A DNA stretch of 64,000 bases from Nannocystis sp. RBIL2 (GCF_026626745.1 NZ_JAPNJW010000002.1:4736151-4800150), one strand, 5' to 3'; counted from the stretch's first letter, positions 42,756-51,965 are shown. The notes: generated by a model from the sequence alone, not told the origin. Made by a program: numbers and translations.

Positions 42756-43028
42756 GACAGGGATCTGTTTCGAAGGACATGTCACTGCGCCGCCGCCCGA
42801 GCACCTGCTCAGCCTGCTCCTCGGCAGTTCTACAAAACACATCATCGCGCCGCAAGCCGCCCGCCCATCCGCATGTCCCCAAGGACATGTCATCGCCCGC
42901 CGAGCGAGGCCGACCATTTCGCCGCATGTCCCCAAGGACATACGATTCGGCGAGGCCGACGCCATTAAAAATGTCCCAAAGGACATATGGATCCTCCGAG
43001 CGACGCCACCGCATGTCCCCGGGGACAG
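42756..43028. repeat. Array of five palindromes in a gene-free stretch
   Basis: A degenerate copy (42756-42783) is followed by CATGTCC-ccaa-GGACATG (42872-42889), CATGTCC-ccaa-GGACATA (42925-42942), AATGTCC-caaa-GGACATA (42970-42987) and CATGTCC-ccgg-GGACA (43012-43027). The arms are held while loops and edges vary; spacers are unequal. They occupy the gap 42635-43150, in which I see no gene. Confidence 0.92.
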
Positions 43029-43150
43029 CCGACCGCCCGCTCCTTGGTGCATGATTCTTTTAGAAGATGCCGCGCCTTTTGGGCCGCTCGCTTGCGACCG
43101 GGCCAGTCTTCCCTCTTACTCGCCTACGAGTCGGCGGCTGCGGGACCTCG

Positions 43151-44122
43151 ATGGCGAGCTCGACCATGATGAGTCGCGTCCTGCTCGCCGCCGTCCTCGC
43201 TGGCGCCTGCGACGGCGCCCGCCGGGACCCGCACGCCGGGCAGTTTCAGGGCGTCATCGAGCTCGACGAGCGCGTCCTGGCCTTCGAGCTCCCCGGCCGC
43301 GTGCTCGCGGTCGCGGTCACCGAAGGTCGCTGGCTCGAGCAGGGCGACGAGATCGCCCGCCTCGACGACACCCTCGAGCGCCTGCAACGAGAGGCTCGCG
43401 CCGCCGAGGCTCGCGCCGCGCGGGCCGAGCTCGAGCTCCTGCGCGTCGGCCCGCGTCCCGAGGACATCGCCGGCCTGCGCGACGCAGTCACCGCCGCGCG
43501 CGCCGAGGAGGCCCTCGCGCGCAGCGAGCTGGCCCGCCAGCGACGATTGGCCGCCACTGGCACCATTCCTCCGGTCCAGCTCGAGCGAGCCGTCGCAGTC
43601 GCCGATCAGGCCACCGCGCGCCGCCAGGAGGCCGAGTCGCGGCTGGCCGCGCTGCGCAAGGGCGCGCGCAAGCAGGAGCGCGAGGCGGCGCGGGCCCGGG
43701 CCTCCGCGGCCGCCACCCAGGTGCGCGCGGCCGACGAGCGGCTGCGTCGCCACGTCCTGCGCGCCGACCGGCCCGGCCTCGTCCTCGACGTCCACCTCGA
43801 GCCTTACGAATTCGCCGGCGTCGGCACCCCCGTCGTCACCGTCGGCGACGTCCGGCGGCCCTACGTCGACATCTTCGTCCCCCAGGCGCGCATCGCCGAG
43901 GCAGTGCTCGGCGGCCCCGCGCGCGTCGAGGTCGAGGCCGCCGCCCTGCCTCTGCGCGGCCGCGTCGAGTACATCGGCAATCGCATGGAGTTCACCCCGC
44001 GCTTTCTCTTCAGCGAGCGCGAGCTGCCCAACCTCGTCATCCCGGTGCGCGTGCGCATCGACGACCCCGACGCCACCTTGCGCGCCGGCGCCCCCGCCTT
44101 CGTCACCTTGCAGGACGCCTGA
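43151..44122 (+). CDS. HlyD-family membrane-fusion lipoprotein of an ABC exporter
   Basis: About 323 residues from ATG 43151 (or 318 from 43166). Lipobox LAGAC, so anchored by lipid rather than a TM helix. Barrel-sandwich halves ELPGRVLAVAVTEGRWLEQG and DRPGLVLDVHLEPYEFAGVG flank a long Ala/Arg/Glu coiled coil (~residues 65-180). The beta-barrel domain follows. The stop overlaps the ATPase ATG (TGATG). It should link the inner-membrane ABC transporter below to an outer-membrane exit. Confidence 0.88.
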   Translation: MASSTMMSRVLLAAVLAGACDGARRDPHAGQFQGVIELDERVLAFELPGRVLAVAVTEGRWLEQGDEIARLDDTLERLQREARAAEARAARAELELLRVGPRPEDIAGLRDAVTAARAEEALARSELARQRRLAATGTIPPVQLERAVAVADQATARRQEAESRLAALRKGARKQEREAARARASAAATQVRAADERLRRHVLRADRPGLVLDVHLEPYEFAGVGTPVVTVGDVRRPYVDIFVPQARIAEAVLGGPARVEVEAAALPLRGRVEYIGNRMEFTPRFLFSERELPNLVIPVRVRIDDPDATLRAGAPAFVTLQDA

Positions 44123-45060
44123 TGCCCGACTCCGACGAGCTCGTCGTCGACGCCCAGCACCTCTCGCGCCGCTTCGGCGCCCACGTGGCAGTGCGCGACG
44201 TCAGCCTGCAGGTGCGGCGCGGCGAGATCTTCGGCGTCCTCGGGCCCAACGGCGCCGGCAAGTCGACCGCCCTGCGCATGCTGTGCGGCGTCCTCGATCC
44301 CACCGGCGGCCGCGCAGTCGTCGTCGGCCACGACGTCGCCCGCGAGCCCGAGCGCGTCAAGGCCAGCATCGGCTACATGACCCAGAGCTTCAGCCTCTAC
44401 ACCGATCTCACCGTCGCCGAGAACATCGGCTTCTACGCCAGCCTCTACGGCCTCGCCGGCGCCACGCGGCGGCGGCGGATCGACGCGGTCCTGCACGAGT
44501 CCGAGCTCGCCGCGCGCACCGGCCAGCTCGCCGGCGAGCTCTCGGGCGGGTGGAAGCAGCGGCTCGCGCTCGCCTGCGCCACCATTCATCAGCCCCCGCT
44601 GATCTTCCTCGACGAGCCGACCGCCGGCGTCGACCCGCTGAGCCGGCGCGAGTTCTGGGAGCGGATCCACGGCCTCGCCGCCGCCGGCACCACCATCGTC
44701 GTCACCACCCATTACATGGACGAGGCCGAGCGCTGCCACCAGCTCGCCTTCATCTCCCACGGCGAGGTGTTCGACAGCGGCCGCCCCGACGACATCGTCG
44801 CCCGCGCCGGCCTGGCGATCGCCGAGTTCATCGTCGACGACGTCGACCAGGCCACCTATTTGTTGCAGGGCCTGCCCGGCGTCGAGGAGTGTGCGCATTA
44901 CGGGCGCGTCCTCCGCCTCGCCGTCCACGGCGACGAGCCCGTCGCCGCCGCCCGCGCCCGCCTCGATCGCGCCGGCCTCGCCGTGCACGACATGCGCGAG
45001 AGTCGACCCACAGTCGAGGACGCCTTCGTCGCCATGGTCCGGCGGGAGCGGCGAGCATGA
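44122..45060 (+). CDS. ABC transporter ATP-binding protein
   Basis: 312 residues. Walker A GPNGAGKST, Q-loop GYMTQSFSLYTDLTV, signature LSGGWKQRLALACA, Walker B LIFLDEPTAGVDP and H-loop VVTTHYMDEAERC. The C-terminal ~80 residues are an extra domain common in drug or polysaccharide exporters. Overlaps the permease ATG (ATGA). The HlyD-ATPase-permease order matches YbhGFSR-type efflux systems, although only one permease is present here. Confidence 0.96.
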   Translation: MPDSDELVVDAQHLSRRFGAHVAVRDVSLQVRRGEIFGVLGPNGAGKSTALRMLCGVLDPTGGRAVVVGHDVAREPERVKASIGYMTQSFSLYTDLTVAENIGFYASLYGLAGATRRRRIDAVLHESELAARTGQLAGELSGGWKQRLALACATIHQPPLIFLDEPTAGVDPLSRREFWERIHGLAAAGTTIVVTTHYMDEAERCHQLAFISHGEVFDSGRPDDIVARAGLAIAEFIVDDVDQATYLLQGLPGVEECAHYGRVLRLAVHGDEPVAAARARLDRAGLAVHDMRESRPTVEDAFVAMVRRERRA

Positions 45061-46181
45061 GACGTCTCCTCGCGGTCAGCCTCAAGGAGCTGCGCCAGCT
45101 GCGACGCGACCGCCTCACCCTGGCGATGATGCTCAGCATGCCCGTCAGCGAGCTCTTGCTGCTCGGGTACGCCATCAACACCGACATCCGTCACATCCAG
45201 ACCGTCGTCCTCGACCGCGACCGCTCGGCCGCCTCGCGCCGGCTGGTCGTGCAGATGCAAGCGACCGGTTATTACGACATCGTCGGCGACGTCGAGAACT
45301 ACGAGGACATCGCCCGCGCCCTCCGCAGCGGCCGCGCCACCGTCGGCCTCGTCGTCCCCGCGCGCTTCTCCTCCGACCTCACGCGCCGCCGACCCGTCCG
45401 CCTGCAATTGCTCGTCGACGGCTCGGACCCGCAGGTCCTCGGCACCGCGATCGACACCGCCACCGGCCTCGCCGCCGCTCGCTCCGCCGAACTGGCCACC
45501 CCCGGCCTGCCGCAGACCCATCCGCGTCCGACCCCCGCGCCGCTGAGCTTCGAGCCGATCATCCTCTACAACCCCGAGCAGCGGACCGCCGTCTACATCG
45601 TCCCCGGCCTCATCGGCGTCCTCCTGACCATGACCATGGTCATGCTCACCGCGATGGCGCTGACCCGCGAGCGCGAGCGCGGCACCCTCGAGGCCCTCAT
45701 CGTCTCGCCGGCCACCCGCCTCGAGATCGTCGGCGGCAAGATCGCCCCCTACATCGCCATCGGCTACGGCCAGATGACCCTGGTCCTGCTGGCCGGCTGG
45801 TGGTTCTTCGACGTCCCGGCCGCCGGCTCGCTCCCGCTGCTCTACCTGCTCGCCGCCCTGTTCATCGCCGCCCACCTCGCCCTCGGCCTTTTGTTCTCGA
45901 CCGTCGCCCGCACGCAGCAGCAGGCGATGCAGATGTCCTTCTTCTTCCTCCTGCCCAACATCCTGATCACCGGCTTCGTGTTCCCGTTCGAATCGATGCC
46001 GATCTCGGTGCAGCACCTCGCCCAGGCCCTGCCGCTCACTCACTTCCTCCGCGTGGCTCGACGGATCCTCCTCAAGGGCGCCCACGCCGAGGACATGAAC
46101 CAGGAGATCGCCTGGCTCGCCGGCATCGTCGCCGTCTTCATCGCCGCCGCCGCCGTCCGCTTCAAGAAGAAGCTCTTATAA
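45057..46181 (+). CDS. ABC-2 type permease
   Basis: 374 residues. N-terminal TM after LKELRQLRRDRLTLAMMLSM, then a large periplasmic domain (~residues 45-180), then five TM helices from VYIVPGLIGVLLTMTMVM onward. Conserved ABC-2 elements RERERGTLEALIVSP and FVFPFESMPISVQHLAQALP are present. Ends with a basic RFKKKLL. One permease could homodimerise. Substrate unknown; multidrug or lipid-linked export is typical. Confidence 0.94.
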   Translation: MRRLLAVSLKELRQLRRDRLTLAMMLSMPVSELLLLGYAINTDIRHIQTVVLDRDRSAASRRLVVQMQATGYYDIVGDVENYEDIARALRSGRATVGLVVPARFSSDLTRRRPVRLQLLVDGSDPQVLGTAIDTATGLAAARSAELATPGLPQTHPRPTPAPLSFEPIILYNPEQRTAVYIVPGLIGVLLTMTMVMLTAMALTRERERGTLEALIVSPATRLEIVGGKIAPYIAIGYGQMTLVLLAGWWFFDVPAAGSLPLLYLLAALFIAAHLALGLLFSTVARTQQQAMQMSFFFLLPNILITGFVFPFESMPISVQHLAQALPLTHFLRVARRILLKGAHAEDMNQEIAWLAGIVAVFIAAAAVRFKKKLL

Positions 46182-46215
46182 GAACGCGGCTGCCCGCTTT
46201 CACGTGGCGCGAGGC

Positions 46216-46542
46216 TCAGCGCGGCAGCACGATCGGCGGGATCGAGGGCGGCGGCGGGATCGAAGGCGGCGGCGGGATCGGGGCCGGCGGCGGCATCGTC
46301 GGCGGCGGCGGAATCGTCGGCAGCGATCGCGGCGGCGTCACGGGAGGCTTCACCGGCAGCAGCTTCGGCGCCGGCTCCCGCTCGGGCGCCTCCGGCAGCG
46401 GCGCCATCGGGGTCACCTGTGGAATCGGAGCCGGCCGCGGCGGCGGCTCGAACGACGGCGGCTCCGCCGAATCGGCGCTGGCGAATCGCCAGGCAGCCAC
46501 GAATGCGAGCAACAGAGCGAGCGTCCGGCACCCCATTCTCAT
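46216..46542 (-). CDS. Small Pro-rich secreted protein
   Basis: 108 residues from ATG 46542 (46536 also possible). Signal peptide (CRTLALLLAFVAAWRFASA), then almost entirely Pro, Ile, Ser, Ala and Glu, with PPPPSIP and PTIPPPPTMPPPAP repeats. Short repeat units in the DNA (GGCGGCGGGATCG, 46245-46280) suggest slippage growth. No folded domain; it may span or coat the periplasm. Coding status moderately supported by the signal peptide. Confidence 0.5.
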   Translation of the reverse strand: MRMGCRTLALLLAFVAAWRFASADSAEPPSFEPPPRPAPIPQVTPMAPLPEAPEREPAPKLLPVKPPVTPPRSLPTIPPPPTMPPPAPIPPPPSIPPPPSIPPIVLPR

Positions 46543-46682
46543 AAAAATGTCCCGATCGGGCCAATGCGCAAGGCCGCGCAGCCATGATTCACCGCCGCTC
46601 GCCTGCCCTCGCGCGGCGAATATGCAAAAGTCCACAGTGCCGGGAATCTCGCGCGGTTTCGCCCGAGCGCAGCACGCGCGGC

Positions 46683-46711
46683 TTGGACCCTCGATTCATC
46701 CTCGCTACCCT
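46683..46711 (+). promoter_or_regulatory. Promoter TTGGAC-17-TACCCT of the large methylase gene
   Basis: The best -35/-10 pair seen here: TTGGAC (46683-46688), 17-base spacer, TACCCT (46706-46711). It ends 12 bases before the ATG at 46724, leaving almost no untranslated leader. Confidence 0.55.
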
Positions 46712-46723
46712 GCCCCGGCTCGC

Positions 46724-49700
46724 ATGACCGAGCCTCGCACCCACGTCGTCGGCGCGCGCGTCGTGATCCGCGACGAGGAATGGCGGGTGCGCGCGGTCCG
46801 GACCACCGCCGCCGGCGCCGCCGAGCTCCACGTCGTCGGCCTCTCCTCGCTCGTGCAGGGCCGCGAGGCAGTGTTCCTCGACGACCTCGACCTCATCGAG
46901 ACTTTGCGGCCCGAGGACACCGACCTCGTCCTCGACGACTCCCCGCATTGCCGGCGCGGCCGCCTGCAACCCGACGCGACGCCCCGTCGCCACGATCCTC
47001 TCGACGCTCCTTCGCACCGGCACGCCTTCGCCGTCACGACCGAACTCAAGCGCGGCGCCCGCGAAGCGATCGAGCAGCTCGCCGACGAGGTCGTCCATCA
47101 CTGCCGCCACGCCGACCCATCGGCGATCGATCACCCCGAGTTCGCCGAGCGACTCACCCGCGAATGCGTGGTGTTCGTCCACCGCCTGCTGTTCCTGTTC
47201 TACATCGAGGCCCGCGGCGCCGAGCTCGGCGTCGTGCCGATGCACACCGACGCCTACCGCCGCGGCTACTCGCTCGAGTCCCTGCGCGACCTCGAACTCG
47301 CCCCCCTCGACACCCCGGCCGAGCGCGACGGCCATTACTTCGCGGCCTCGCTGAAGCTCCTGTTTCGCCTGATCCAGCGCGGCTACCCCGAGGCCCCTGT
47401 CCCAGCGCACTCCGATCATTCCGCCGGCTTCGTCCTGTCCGGCCTGCGCAGCGAGCTGTTCGACGACGCCCGCACCCCGATGCTGTCGAGCGCGCGTCTA
47501 CGCAATCACGCCTTACAAACTATCCTGCGGAGATTGTCCCTCTCGCGTCCGCAGGGCAAGCAGCGGGCCGGACGGATCTCCTACGCCCAGCTCGGCATCA
47601 ACCAACTCGGCGCCGTCCACGAGGGCCTGCTCAGCTTCACCGGCTGCTTCGCGCGCGAGGACCTGTACGAGGTGCGGGCCGCCGCCGACCGCGACGACGA
47701 CGACGCGCGCACCTGGTTCGTCGGTCCTGCGCAGCGCTCCGCTTATTCGTCGGACGAGATCGTCCGCGTCCACCCGCCCGGCAAGTTCCTCTACCGCCTG
47801 GCCGGCCGCGACCGCGAGCGGAGCGGCTCTTACTATACGCCCAAGGTCCTGACCCGCTGCCTCACCCGCTACAGCCTCGCCGAGCGCCTGCCCGGCGCCA
47901 GCGCCGACGACATCTTGCAATGGACGATCTGCGAGCCGGCGATGGGCTCGGGCGCCTTCCTCAACGAGGCGATCGATCAGCTCGCCGACGCCTACCTCGC
48001 GCGCAAGCAGGCCGAGCTCGGCCGCACGATCGCCGCCGAGCAATACCCGCACGAGCGCCAGCGGGTGAAGTATCACCTCGCGGTCCACAACTGTTACGGC
48101 GTCGACCTCGACGCGCTGGCCGCCGAGCTCGGCAAGGTCTCTCTGTGGCTCGGTGTCCTCCACGCCGGCGCAGTCGCCCCGCACCTGGGCCTGCGCATCG
48201 CCGTGGGCAACAGCCTGATCGGCGCCCGGCGGGCAGTGTTCGCCGCCGACGAACTGGCGCCCGGCCGCGGGCCCCGCAGCGAACCCACCGCAATTCCGCT
48301 GACCGACGCACGACCGGACGCCAGCGTCTATCACTTCCTCGTCGCCGAGCCCGGCATGGCCGGCTTCGAAGACGACCGGCCGCTCAAGTCGCTCGCGCCC
48401 GCGGCGGTCGCCCGGATCCACGCATGGCGCCGCCAGCTCCTCGCGGTCGATCCCGAGCGCGCCCGCCTGTCGGCGATCTGCACCCGCATCGACGCCCTGT
48501 GGCGCGCCCACCTCGACGAGCGCCGCGCCGCGCTGCAGGCAGCCCGCCAGCCGCTCGCGCTGTGGGGCCAGCCCGCCGAATCATCGGACCGCCGCGCACC
48601 CGTCCCCGTCCCCGAAGCCGCCGCCCTCGCCCGCGCCGACGCCCCCGGCCGCAAGCTGGCCGCGATCATGGATTACTGGTGCGCCCTGTGGTTCTGGCCC
48701 GTCGACCAGGTCGATGCATTGCCGACCCGCGAGCAATGGCTCGCCGACGTCGAGCAGCTCCTCGCCACGCACGACCTCGATCGCGTCACCGCCAGCCCTG
48801 CCCTCGCGGTCGTGCGCCGCGTCGCCGGCGAGCAGCGCTTCTTCCACTGGGAGGTCGCCTTCCCCGAGGTCTTCGCCGCCGGCGGCATGGACATCGTCCT
48901 CGGCAACCCGCCGTGGACCAAGGTCGTGTGGGAGGAGGCCGGCGTGCTCGCCGAGCTGCAGCCGCGGCTCGGCATCGACAAGTCGGCCGCCACCGTCTCG
49001 CCGGCCGAGCGCCAGCGCCTCCTCGCCGACCCCGCCCCGCGCGGCCTCTACTTCCGCGAGCTGACCACCAACATCGGCACCCGCAACTTCCTCGGCAGCC
49101 GCCTCTACGCCCTCCTCGGCGGCACCGCCTCCAATCTTTATAAGGCCTTCCTCGTGCGCGCCTGGTCGCTCGCCGGCCCGCGCGCGGTCGTCGGCCTGTT
49201 CCATCAGACAGGTGTGTTCGACGACCCCGCCGGCGGCCCGCTGCGCGCCGAGCTCCACCGCCGCCTGCGCTTCGCCGCCCGCTTCCAGAACAAGCTCATG
49301 CTGTTCCCGGAGGTCCTGCACACCCGTCCCTACGCATTCACCATCTGCGCCGGCCGGCGCGGCGTCCCCGATTTCCGCTACCTCGCCAACCTGTACCACC
49401 CGCGCACCATCGACGCCTGCATGGAACACGACGGCAGCGGCGAGATCCCCGGCATCAAGGATGACGACGGCGCCTGGGACCTCCGCGGCCACCGCGACCG
49501 CCTCGTGCGCGTCGACGCCGACGCCCTCGCCCTGTTCCGCGCAGTGTTCGACACCCCCGACACTCCCGTGGCCGAGGCGCGCCTGCCGATCGTCCACAGC
49601 GCGACGCTTCTGGAGATCTTGCACAAGTTCGCCGCGGCGCCGCGGCGCATGCTCGACCTCACCGACGATTACACCGTCAGCGAGCACTTCCACGAGACCT

Positions 49701-50746
49701 ACCAGCAACAGGACGGCACGATCCGCCGCGCCACTCGCCGCCCCGACGACCTCGCGCAGTGGATCGTCTCCGGCCCGCATTATTACGTCGCCACGCCGCT
49801 GGCCCGCGACCCCAACGAGGCCTGTCGCAGCCACATGGACTACACCACGATCGACCTCACCGCGATCGCCCCCGACTTCCTCCCGCGCACCAATTACCTC
49901 CCCGCCTGCGCCGCCGCCGACTACGCGGCCCGCAGCCCGCGCTGGCGCGACGCCCCGCTCGCCGCCCGCCACCGGTGGATCGGCCGCAAGATGCTGTCGC
50001 CCTCCGGCGAGCGGACCCTGATCTCCGCCGTCCTCCCGCCCGGTCCGGCCCACATCGGCGCCAGCGTCAGCCTCGCCTGCAGCGATGACGCCACCACCGT
50101 CCATTTCGCCGGCCTGACCGCCTCGCTGCCCTACGACTTCTGGCTCAAGATCACCGGCAAGTCGAACCTCAGCAACGACGTGATCAAGTTCCTGCCGCTG
50201 CCCGCCGCCGGGCGCGCCGCGATCGTCCTGCGCACCTTGCTGCTCAATTGCCTCACCGAGCATTACGCCGGGCTGTGGCGCGACCTGTTCGTCGAAGAGT
50301 TCCGCCGCGACGGGTTTTCCCTTGCCGATCCGCGGCTGCCCGCGCTGGCCGCCCTCGGCCCGCGCTGGACCCCCGAAACGCCGCTGCGGACCCCGTTCGC
50401 CCGCCGGCAGGCGCTGGTCGAGCTCGACGTCCTGGCCGCGCTGGCCCTCGGCCTCTCGCTCGCCGAGCTGCTGGCGATCTACCGCCTGCAATTCGCGGTG
50501 CTGCAGCAGAACGAGCGCGGCACCTGGTACGACCGCCGCGGCAAGGTCGTGTTCTCCGACAACATCCTGCTGGCCGACCTCGGCCTCGGCCGCCGCCAGT
50601 GGCTGCCGATAGTCGGTGCGCGCGCCGGCGATTCACTGCCGCCCTGGGCCTGCGACGCCCAGGGCCCCTACGTCCCGCCGTTCGACCGCTGCGACCGCGA
50701 GGCCGACCTGCGCCGCGCCTACGGACATTTCGCCGCGCGCCTCTGA
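46724..50746 (+). CDS. Very large Eco57I-type DNA methylase (solitary, DISARM/BREX-like)
   Basis: 1340 residues from ATG 46724; the same frame is open far upstream through the permease gene, but that part is a shadow. Residues ~8-55 form a small domain (VVGARVVIRDEEWRVR and ELHVVGLSSLVQGREAVFL) that I recall from helicases of class 1 DISARM-type systems. The N6-adenine methylase core follows: SGSYYTPKVLTRCL, motif I CEPAMGSGAFLNEA (~405) and CYGVDLDALAAELGKVSLWL, then motif IV VLGNPPWTKV (~727). The C-terminal third holds probable target recognition (AADYAARSPRWRDAPLAARH). No helicase, nuclease or DrmA/B/PglZ gene is within the window. It may be a solitary Type IIG-like enzyme or a displaced member of a defence set. 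Confidence 0.85.
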   Translation: MTEPRTHVVGARVVIRDEEWRVRAVRTTAAGAAELHVVGLSSLVQGREAVFLDDLDLIETLRPEDTDLVLDDSPHCRRGRLQPDATPRRHDPLDAPSHRHAFAVTTELKRGAREAIEQLADEVVHHCRHADPSAIDHPEFAERLTRECVVFVHRLLFLFYIEARGAELGVVPMHTDAYRRGYSLESLRDLELAPLDTPAERDGHYFAASLKLLFRLIQRGYPEAPVPAHSDHSAGFVLSGLRSELFDDARTPMLSSARLRNHALQTILRRLSLSRPQGKQRAGRISYAQLGINQLGAVHEGLLSFTGCFAREDLYEVRAAADRDDDDARTWFVGPAQRSAYSSDEIVRVHPPGKFLYRLAGRDRERSGSYYTPKVLTRCLTRYSLAERLPGASADDILQWTICEPAMGSGAFLNEAIDQLADAYLARKQAELGRTIAAEQYPHERQRVKYHLAVHNCYGVDLDALAAELGKVSLWLGVLHAGAVAPHLGLRIAVGNSLIGARRAVFAADELAPGRGPRSEPTAIPLTDARPDASVYHFLVAEPGMAGFEDDRPLKSLAPAAVARIHAWRRQLLAVDPERARLSAICTRIDALWRAHLDERRAALQAARQPLALWGQPAESSDRRAPVPVPEAAALARADAPGRKLAAIMDYWCALWFWPVDQVDALPTREQWLADVEQLLATHDLDRVTASPALAVVRRVAGEQRFFHWEVAFPEVFAAGGMDIVLGNPPWTKVVWEEAGVLAELQPRLGIDKSAATVSPAERQRLLADPAPRGLYFRELTTNIGTRNFLGSRLYALLGGTASNLYKAFLVRAWSLAGPRAVVGLFHQTGVFDDPAGGPLRAELHRRLRFAARFQNKLMLFPEVLHTRPYAFTICAGRRGVPDFRYLANLYHPRTIDACMEHDGSGEIPGIKDDDGAWDLRGHRDRLVRVDADALALFRAVFDTPDTPVAEARLPIVHSATLLEILHKFAAAPRRMLDLTDDYTVSEHFHETYQQQDGTIRRATRRPDDLAQWIVSGPHYYVATPLARDPNEACRSHMDYTTIDLTAIAPDFLPRTNYLPACAAADYAARSPRWRDAPLAARHRWIGRKMLSPSGERTLISAVLPPGPAHIGASVSLACSDDATTVHFAGLTASLPYDFWLKITGKSNLSNDVIKFLPLPAAGRAAIVLRTLLLNCLTEHYAGLWRDLFVEEFRRDGFSLADPRLPALAALGPRWTPETPLRTPFARRQALVELDVLAALALGLSLAELLAIYRLQFAVLQQNERGTWYDRRGKVVFSDNILLADLGLGRRQWLPIVGARAGDSLPPWACDAQGPYVPPFDRCDREADLRRAYGHFAARL

Positions 50747-50751
50747 CTCTC

Positions 50752-50794
50752 CGCCTGTCCTGAGGAACATGTCACATGTTCATGAGGACAGGCG
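50752..50794. terminator. Perfect nested palindrome between convergent genes
   Basis: Outer arms CGCCTGTCCT (50752-50761) and AGGACAGGCG (50785-50794), inner arms GAACATGT and ACATGTTC around a single C (50773). It starts 6 bases after the methylase stop and 8 bases before the stop of the convergent lipoprotein gene. It could act as a bidirectional terminator. Same family as the other palindromes. Confidence 0.75.
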
Positions 50795-50801
50795 CTCGGT
50801 C

Positions 50802-51965
50802 TCACGGCAGGCGAATGCCGTCGACGCCCCACAGCGCCGTCGCCGAGCTGTCGGTCGGCAGCCGCGTCAGCTCGCCCGCCTTCCAGCGCTGCACGAACGC
50901 TCCGTCGTCGTCGCCCCAGCCGACCAGGAAGCCGAGCTCTGCGTCGACCAGGTGCACGGCGGTGTGCGGGTCTTGAACGTCCTGCGTCGTCCATTGGGCG
51001 CCGTCCCACAGCGCCAGGACGGGCGGGTGGGGTCCGAACGACAGGTCAGTCACCGCCATTCCGAAGCTCTCCGACGCGAATGATACCCCGGTGACGAAGT
51101 TGCGCTCCTCGATGTCCTCGACCCGCGTCCACGTCGCCTGTGCGTCGCGCGTGAGCAGGTTGAGCGGCTCGTCGGGCGTCGGCGCGTGGCCTCCCGCGGC
51201 CGCGACCGCGGGCGAGGCCACTGCGAGGCTGCTCAGCATATTGTCCATGCCCTCGCGCTCGCTCGTCCACGACGCGCCGTCCCAGCGGAGGATGCTCGAC
51301 TGGCCCAGCTCCGAGAACGAGCAGACCACCGCGAGCCCGAAGTCGGGCCCGGCGAAGGCGATCTCATGGACCGTCTGGTCGCTGACGCCCTGCACCGGGT
51401 GCTCGACCTCGGTCCACGTCGCCCCGTCCCAGCGGAGCATGGTCCCGTCGGAGCCGCCGACGAACAGGATCTGGTCGTCGAGCGCCGCCACCGCGCTGAG
51501 GTTCGCCCCGGTCGGCGCGTCCATGGTCGTCCACGCGGCGCCGTCCCACGCCAGCACGACCCCCGCCGAGCCGACCGCGAACGCGCGATCGGCCGCGAGC
51601 ACGACCACGTCGTCGAGCTCGGAGCTGACCGGCGACGGCATGCTCTCGCACCTGTCCTCGTCGCAGTGCAAGATCGATCCCTGCTCGCCGACCGCGACCA
51701 CGAACAGGCCGCTCGCCGGAGCCTCGCCGGTCGTCGTGCTGGCGTCGGTCGTGCCTGTCGTCGGCACGCCGGTCGCGTCGCTCGTGGTCGGCCCCTCGGT
51801 CGGGTCACTCGTGCTCGCGCTCGTGCTCGTGTCGTCGCTCGTCGTGGAGTCGGTCTCGCTGCTCGACGTCTCGCTCGCGCCGCCGGCGTCGCCGCAGGCC
51901 ATCCCTATCAGCGAGAGCACCGCGGCCGCTCGGATCATTGTCGAAGGAAGCAAAGAGTAGTTCAT
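50802..51965 (-). CDS. Lipoprotein with beta-propeller-like repeats
   Basis: 387 residues from ATG 51965 (ATG 51938 is an alternative). Lipobox IGMAC, a ~55-residue Ser/Thr/Asp/Gly linker, then repeated propeller-like blades: VLAWDGAAWTTMDAP, MLRWDGATWTEVEHP, ILRWDGASWTSEREG and LALWDGAQWTTQDVQ. The WDGAxWT repeat is common in myxobacterial surface proteins. Probably a surface-exposed propeller; ligand unknown. Confidence 0.78.
   Translation of the reverse strand: MNYSLLPSTMIRAAAVLSLIGMACGDAGGASETSSSETDSTTSDDTSTSASTSDPTEGPTTSDATGVPTTGTTDASTTTGEAPASGLFVVAVGEQGSILHCDEDRCESMPSPVSSELDDVVVLAADRAFAVGSAGVVLAWDGAAWTTMDAPTGANLSAVAALDDQILFVGGSDGTMLRWDGATWTEVEHPVQGVSDQTVHEIAFAGPDFGLAVVCSFSELGQSSILRWDGASWTSEREGMDNMLSSLAVASPAVAAAGGHAPTPDEPLNLLTRDAQATWTRVEDIEERNFVTGVSFASESFGMAVTDLSFGPHPPVLALWDGAQWTTQDVQDPHTAVHLVDAELGFLVGWGDDDGAFVQRWKAGELTRLPTDSSATALWGVDGIRLP

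Noticed and set aside
42872..43028. CRISPR-like array
   Set aside because: Units are only ~18 bases, differ from each other at the edges and loop, spacers are irregular, and no cas gene is near. They match palindromes scattered through the whole window.
44891..46723. Single 1951-codon frame suggesting an ABC permease-methylase fusion
   Set aside because: The upstream part lies out of frame with the real ATPase and permease and is Arg/Pro-rich. The methylase has its own promoter and ATG at 46724.
46724..50746. Complete DISARM or BREX system
   Set aside because: Only a methylase is present; flanking genes are a Pro-rich protein, an exporter and a propeller lipoprotein.
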